Shown piece by piece: positions 61,188 through 64,000 of a DNA stretch of 64,000 bases. The notes under the pieces are model-generated. The model was not told the origin of the DNA, did no database searches, and saw only the letters and a program-made list of their open reading frames with translations. This stretch comes from Flammeovirgaceae bacterium UBA5585 (lineage in GTDB: Bacteria > Bacteroidota > Bacteroidia > Cytophagales > Cyclobacteriaceae): the NCBI GenBank assembly GCA_002425185.1, contig DILT01000018.1, positions 15,099 to 79,098 on the forward strand, read 5' to 3'. Position 1 is the stretch's first letter; each line of letters starts with the position of its first letter. The position numbers and the translations under genes were made by a program.

Positions 61188-62819
61188 ATGCCAAAAGGAT
61201 TTTTCAATGTTCCCGTACCCAAAAATGAACCTGTTTTATCGTATGCCCCCGGTAGCAAGGAGCGTGAGCTGCTGAAGAAAGCACTTCAGGAAGCACGCAG
61301 CCAGTTGCTGGATATACCCATGTACATTGGGGGAGAAGAGGTTCGTACAGAGAATAAAAAACCATTAAGCCCTCCGCACGACCATAAGCTTATACTCGGT
61401 CATTTTCATTTTGGCGACAAACAACATGTTGAGCAGGCCATTAATGCAGCCTTGGGTGCGAAGGAGCTTTGGACAAACCTGGACTGGGAACACCGAGCCA
61501 GTATATTTTTAAAAGCCGCTGAGTTACTTGCAGGCCCTTATCGATATAAGATCAATGCGGCCACCATGTTAGGCCAATCGAAAAATGCATTTCAGGCAGA
61601 GATTGATTCAGCTTGCGAGCTGATAGACTTTTTGCGGTACAATGTGTACTTCATGAGTCAGATTTACCATGAGCAGCCCGAATCATCGGCCGGCATCTGG
61701 AACCGGATGGAATACAGGCCGCTGGAAGGATTTGTGTTTGCACTAACACCTTTCAACTTCACCGCCATTGCAGGTAATTTGCCGACAAGCGCTGCCATGA
61801 TGGGCAACACGGTGGTATGGAAGCCAGCCAATACACAGATCTATGCAGCAAACGTAATTATGCAGGTGTTGAAAGAGGCAGGCTTGCCGGATGGTGTAAT
61901 TAACCTGGTATATGTAAGCGGACCCGATGCGGGTGATGTAATTTTTAACCACAAGGATTTTGCAGGCATTCATTTTACCGGAAGCACCGGTGTGTTTCAG
62001 GGTATGTGGAAAACGATTGGCAACAACATTCAGAAGTATAAATCGTACCCACGCATTGTGGGCGAAACGGGCGGAAAAGATTTTATTATGGTGCACAAAA
62101 GTGCAAACGCGAAGGAGGTGGCTACGGCCATGTCGCGCGGGGCTTTTGAATACCAGGGACAAAAATGTTCGGCTGCTTCACGTTGCTACATTCCTTCCAA
62201 CTTGTGGAACGATGTAAAGAAATACGTGCTGGAAGATTTGAAAACCTTTAAAATGGGTGGCACGGAAGATTTCGGGAACTTCATCAATGCGGTAATTGAC
62301 GAAAAAGCTTTCGACTCGATTACCGGCTACATTGAAACCGCCCGCAAAAACCCGATGAACGAAATTATTGCGGGGGGTAAATACGATAAATCGAAAGGCT
62401 ACTTTATAGAGCCGACTATCATTGAAACGAAAGATCCATCGTCAATTACTATGTGTGAAGAAATTTTCGGTCCGGTACTGACGGTGTATGTGTACCATGA
62501 AGAAAATTTCGAACAAACCCTGGAGTTGGTTGACAGTACGTCACCTTATGCTTTAACAGGATCCATACTGGCAAAAGATCGTTATGCCATTGAACTGGCT
62601 ACGAAAAAACTGAGCAATGCTGCGGGTAACTTCTACATTAATGATAAGCCTACCGGAGCTGTGGTGGGTCAGCAGCCGTTTGGTGGCGCCAGGGGTTCGG
62701 GCACTAATGATAAGGCTGGAGCAAAAGTGAATTTGTTGCGCTGGGTTTCCCTGCGCACTATAAAGGAGACATTCGTTCCGCCAGTGGATTATCGATATCC
62801 GTTTTTGGATAGGGATTAA
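61188..62819 (+). CDS. pruA: L-glutamate gamma-semialdehyde dehydrogenase (1-pyrroline-5-carboxylate dehydrogenase)
   Basis: A 543-residue aldehyde dehydrogenase of the single-domain P5CDH type. The nucleophile is Cys in EYQGQKCSAASRCYIP; general base Glu in GETGGKDFIMV; NAD-binding GSTGVFQGMW region; GFVFALTPFNFTAIAGNLPT and GAVVGQQPFGGARGSGTNDK are P5CDH-specific stretches. Oxidises glutamate semialdehyde to glutamate in proline degradation. No proline dehydrogenase gene is adjacent. Length (about 540) matches bacterial and mitochondrial P5CDH. Confidence 0.94.
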   Translation: MPKGFFNVPVPKNEPVLSYAPGSKERELLKKALQEARSQLLDIPMYIGGEEVRTENKKPLSPPHDHKLILGHFHFGDKQHVEQAINAALGAKELWTNLDWEHRASIFLKAAELLAGPYRYKINAATMLGQSKNAFQAEIDSACELIDFLRYNVYFMSQIYHEQPESSAGIWNRMEYRPLEGFVFALTPFNFTAIAGNLPTSAAMMGNTVVWKPANTQIYAANVIMQVLKEAGLPDGVINLVYVSGPDAGDVIFNHKDFAGIHFTGSTGVFQGMWKTIGNNIQKYKSYPRIVGETGGKDFIMVHKSANAKEVATAMSRGAFEYQGQKCSAASRCYIPSNLWNDVKKYVLEDLKTFKMGGTEDFGNFINAVIDEKAFDSITGYIETARKNPMNEIIAGGKYDKSKGYFIEPTIIETKDPSSITMCEEIFGPVLTVYVYHEENFEQTLELVDSTSPYALTGSILAKDRYAIELATKKLSNAAGNFYINDKPTGAVVGQQPFGGARGSGTNDKAGAKVNLLRWVSLRTIKETFVPPVDYRYPFLDRD

Positions 62820-62828
62820 TATTAATTG

Positions 62829-62898
62829 AACCACATAGGAACATAGAACGCATAGATTTTTTTAACCATTAACTATGTGCCTATGTTTCTATGTGGTT
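62829..62898. repeat. Intergenic inverted repeat (CATAG-rich)
   Basis: Arms of about 26 bp (AACCACATAGGAACATAG... and ...CTATGTTTCTATGTGGTT) pair with few mismatches across an AT-rich centre, between the convergent pruA and creD genes. It probably folds into a hairpin and may end transcription for both. Confidence 0.75.
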
Positions 62899-62905
62899 AA
62901 TGATT

Positions 62906-64000
62906 TTATTCAACAGTATGCGAGTCCTTATACCAATCCACTTTCCTGCTGAAGTACATCAACGTAGCCACAATCAGGAATAAGCCAATACTTCCGATGA
63001 GGAGCGAGAAATCCTGTTGAAGAATGATAATGAAGATGAACGAGTAAAAGATTACCAGCAGGGTAGTAAACATTAGGCTAAACCTTCTGTCCCTCAGAAA
63101 AGATGTTGAGTAGGCTGCAATCAGTGCAACCGTAGCAATTGAGGAAATCCAATAGGCCACATTGTAGCCAACTTGTTCTGAGAAACTCAGCAGAAGGGTG
63201 TAATAGATTATGAGCGCTGCCCCGATAAGAATATATTGAAACGGATGTATCCTGATCTTTTGTGTGATCTCCACCAGAAATAAGGCAACAAAGGTGAGCA
63301 TGATGATGAGGATGCCATACTTGGCGGTGCGTATGCTTTTCTGGTACTGATCAACAGGGATTAACAATTTCAATCCGAATTCCGAACCTACCAATTCCTG
63401 ATGGCTGTCTTTCCATTGTTGTGCGAACGGCCGGTTGAAGTGAAGGATGTTCCAGGTGGCTGTGAAATCTTTTTCTGAAACCTCGCGTGTGGCCGGTAAA
63501 AATTCTCCATCAAAACTTGGATCAGGCCACGGCCCCGAGAGTTTTACTGAAGTAGTTTTTCCTGAAGGAACAAAATTTAACTGACTGCTTCCTTTTAAAT
63601 TAAAATTGATTTCGGTAAGGGCTGTAAAATCAGCTTCGCCACTCCAGTTTAGTGGAGCAACTATGCCGGTTGCCGACTTAGCAGGGTACGAGCCATCATC
63701 ATACGCCTGCGGTTGAACCTGGCGACCGAACTTATGGGTAGAAACACCAATGTTTTGTGCAGGCTCGGAGGTAAGGCTTTGATTACCGGATTTTATTACC
63801 GGTGGATTTTTACTGATTCCGCGAAGATCGCTGATGGCAATAATCAAATGCGCTTCCGGCCAAAGAATCATGTTTTCGGCAATTTCAAGGCGTTTAAAAT
63901 CAGGTTTGCTGAAGGAGGCTTTCATCATGAGAGACGATTCATACACTACGGCATCAAATATGCCGCGATGAAGTTTTTCAGGATTAACTGTACCGTTGAT
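62906..64000 (-). CDS. creD: Cell envelope integrity protein CreD (5' end beyond window)
   Basis: The open frame runs to the window edge; the true start lies upstream of base 64000, and internal GTG/ATG codons should not be taken as starts. The CreD pattern is clear: NPEKLHRGIFDAVVYESSLM near the visible N terminus, periplasmic beta region (FTATWNILHFNRPFAQQWKD, IPVDQYQKSIRTAKYGIL) and a C-terminal bundle of six membrane helices. Inner-membrane protein of unknown mechanism. About 80-100 residues are probably missing. Confidence 0.88.
   Translation of the reverse strand: MNGTVNPEKLHRGIFDAVVYESSLMMKASFSKPDFKRLEIAENMILWPEAHLIIAISDLRGISKNPPVIKSGNQSLTSEPAQNIGVSTHKFGRQVQPQAYDDGSYPAKSATGIVAPLNWSGEADFTALTEINFNLKGSSQLNFVPSGKTTSVKLSGPWPDPSFDGEFLPATREVSEKDFTATWNILHFNRPFAQQWKDSHQELVGSEFGLKLLIPVDQYQKSIRTAKYGILIIMLTFVALFLVEITQKIRIHPFQYILIGAALIIYYTLLLSFSEQVGYNVAYWISSIATVALIAAYSTSFLRDRRFSLMFTTLLVIFYSFIFIIILQQDFSLLIGSIGLFLIVATLMYFSRKVDWYKDSHTVE

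Noticed and set aside
63941..63946. GTG at 63946 as the start of creD
   Set aside because: The frame stays open to the window edge and the residues before it (NPEKLHRGIFDAV) match CreD, so the gene is truncated by the window.

Overview
The window looks like a chromosomal segment of a Bacteroidota bacterium, most likely of the order Cytophagales. Indicators are many lipobox-type lipoproteins, an outer-membrane beta-barrel receptor with a carboxypeptidase-like N-terminal domain, a two-component-propeller/Y_Y_Y kinase, DUF1080, DUF4199 and head-GIN proteins, and two tRNA promoters of the Bacteroidota type (TTTG, 19-20 nt, then TAnnTTTG or one mismatch from it). There is no rRNA, prophage or CRISPR array. 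The only mobile element I recognise is a REP-associated tyrosine transposase (RAYT) between two palindromes.

Layout. 1-7.5 kb is mostly housekeeping: partial phospholipase C/nuclease-like gene, SRPBCC protein, DUF4199 membrane protein, aminopeptidase P, DUF4198 protein, RidA, IscA-type Fe-S protein, methylmalonyl-CoA epimerase, ThiL. 7.5-18 kb holds a large propeller sensor kinase, a BNR-repeat exoprotein, ACP-phosphodiesterase-like protein, TerB-like protein, amidohydrolase, the RAYT unit and a TPR lipoprotein. 18-27.6 kb contains copper genes (DUF3347 lipoprotein, HMA chaperone, CopA), an ECF sigma/anti-sigma operon whose anti-sigma-like partner ends in a predicted beta-barrel, and a Crp/Fnr regulator with DUF4345 and DinB proteins. 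27.7-40.2 kb is mixed: thioredoxin behind a perfect Crp-type palindrome, head-GIN lipoprotein, asparagine synthetase in a probable operon with two DUF1080 lipoproteins, FAD-linked oxidase, NlpC/P60 lipoprotein, glycosylasparaginase, CutC.

40.2-45.2 kb has an outer-membrane receptor with an unusual C-terminal extension, divergent from a LytS/LytTR two-component pair. After tRNA-Ala(GGC) comes a 10-kb block (45.5-55.7 kb) of eight co-oriented signalling genes: four histidine kinases, two NarL-type regulators and two stand-alone receivers. The block faces, across a 400-bp intergenic region carrying seven ATCAGG/CCTGAT hexamers, a secreted PD40 propeller protein. The right end carries tRNA-Pro with an AGG anticodon (rare in bacteria), an alpha/beta hydrolase, an ArsR-type regulator, a YjjG-type nucleotidase, PruA and a CreD gene cut by the window edge.

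Working together: the copper genes form a plausible but dispersed homeostasis set; the ECF operon and the LytS/LytTR-receptor locus look like envelope-signalling units; the large kinase block with its motif-rich promoter is the most distinctive regulatory locus. Domain assignments rest on reading motifs in the translations; no database search was possible.
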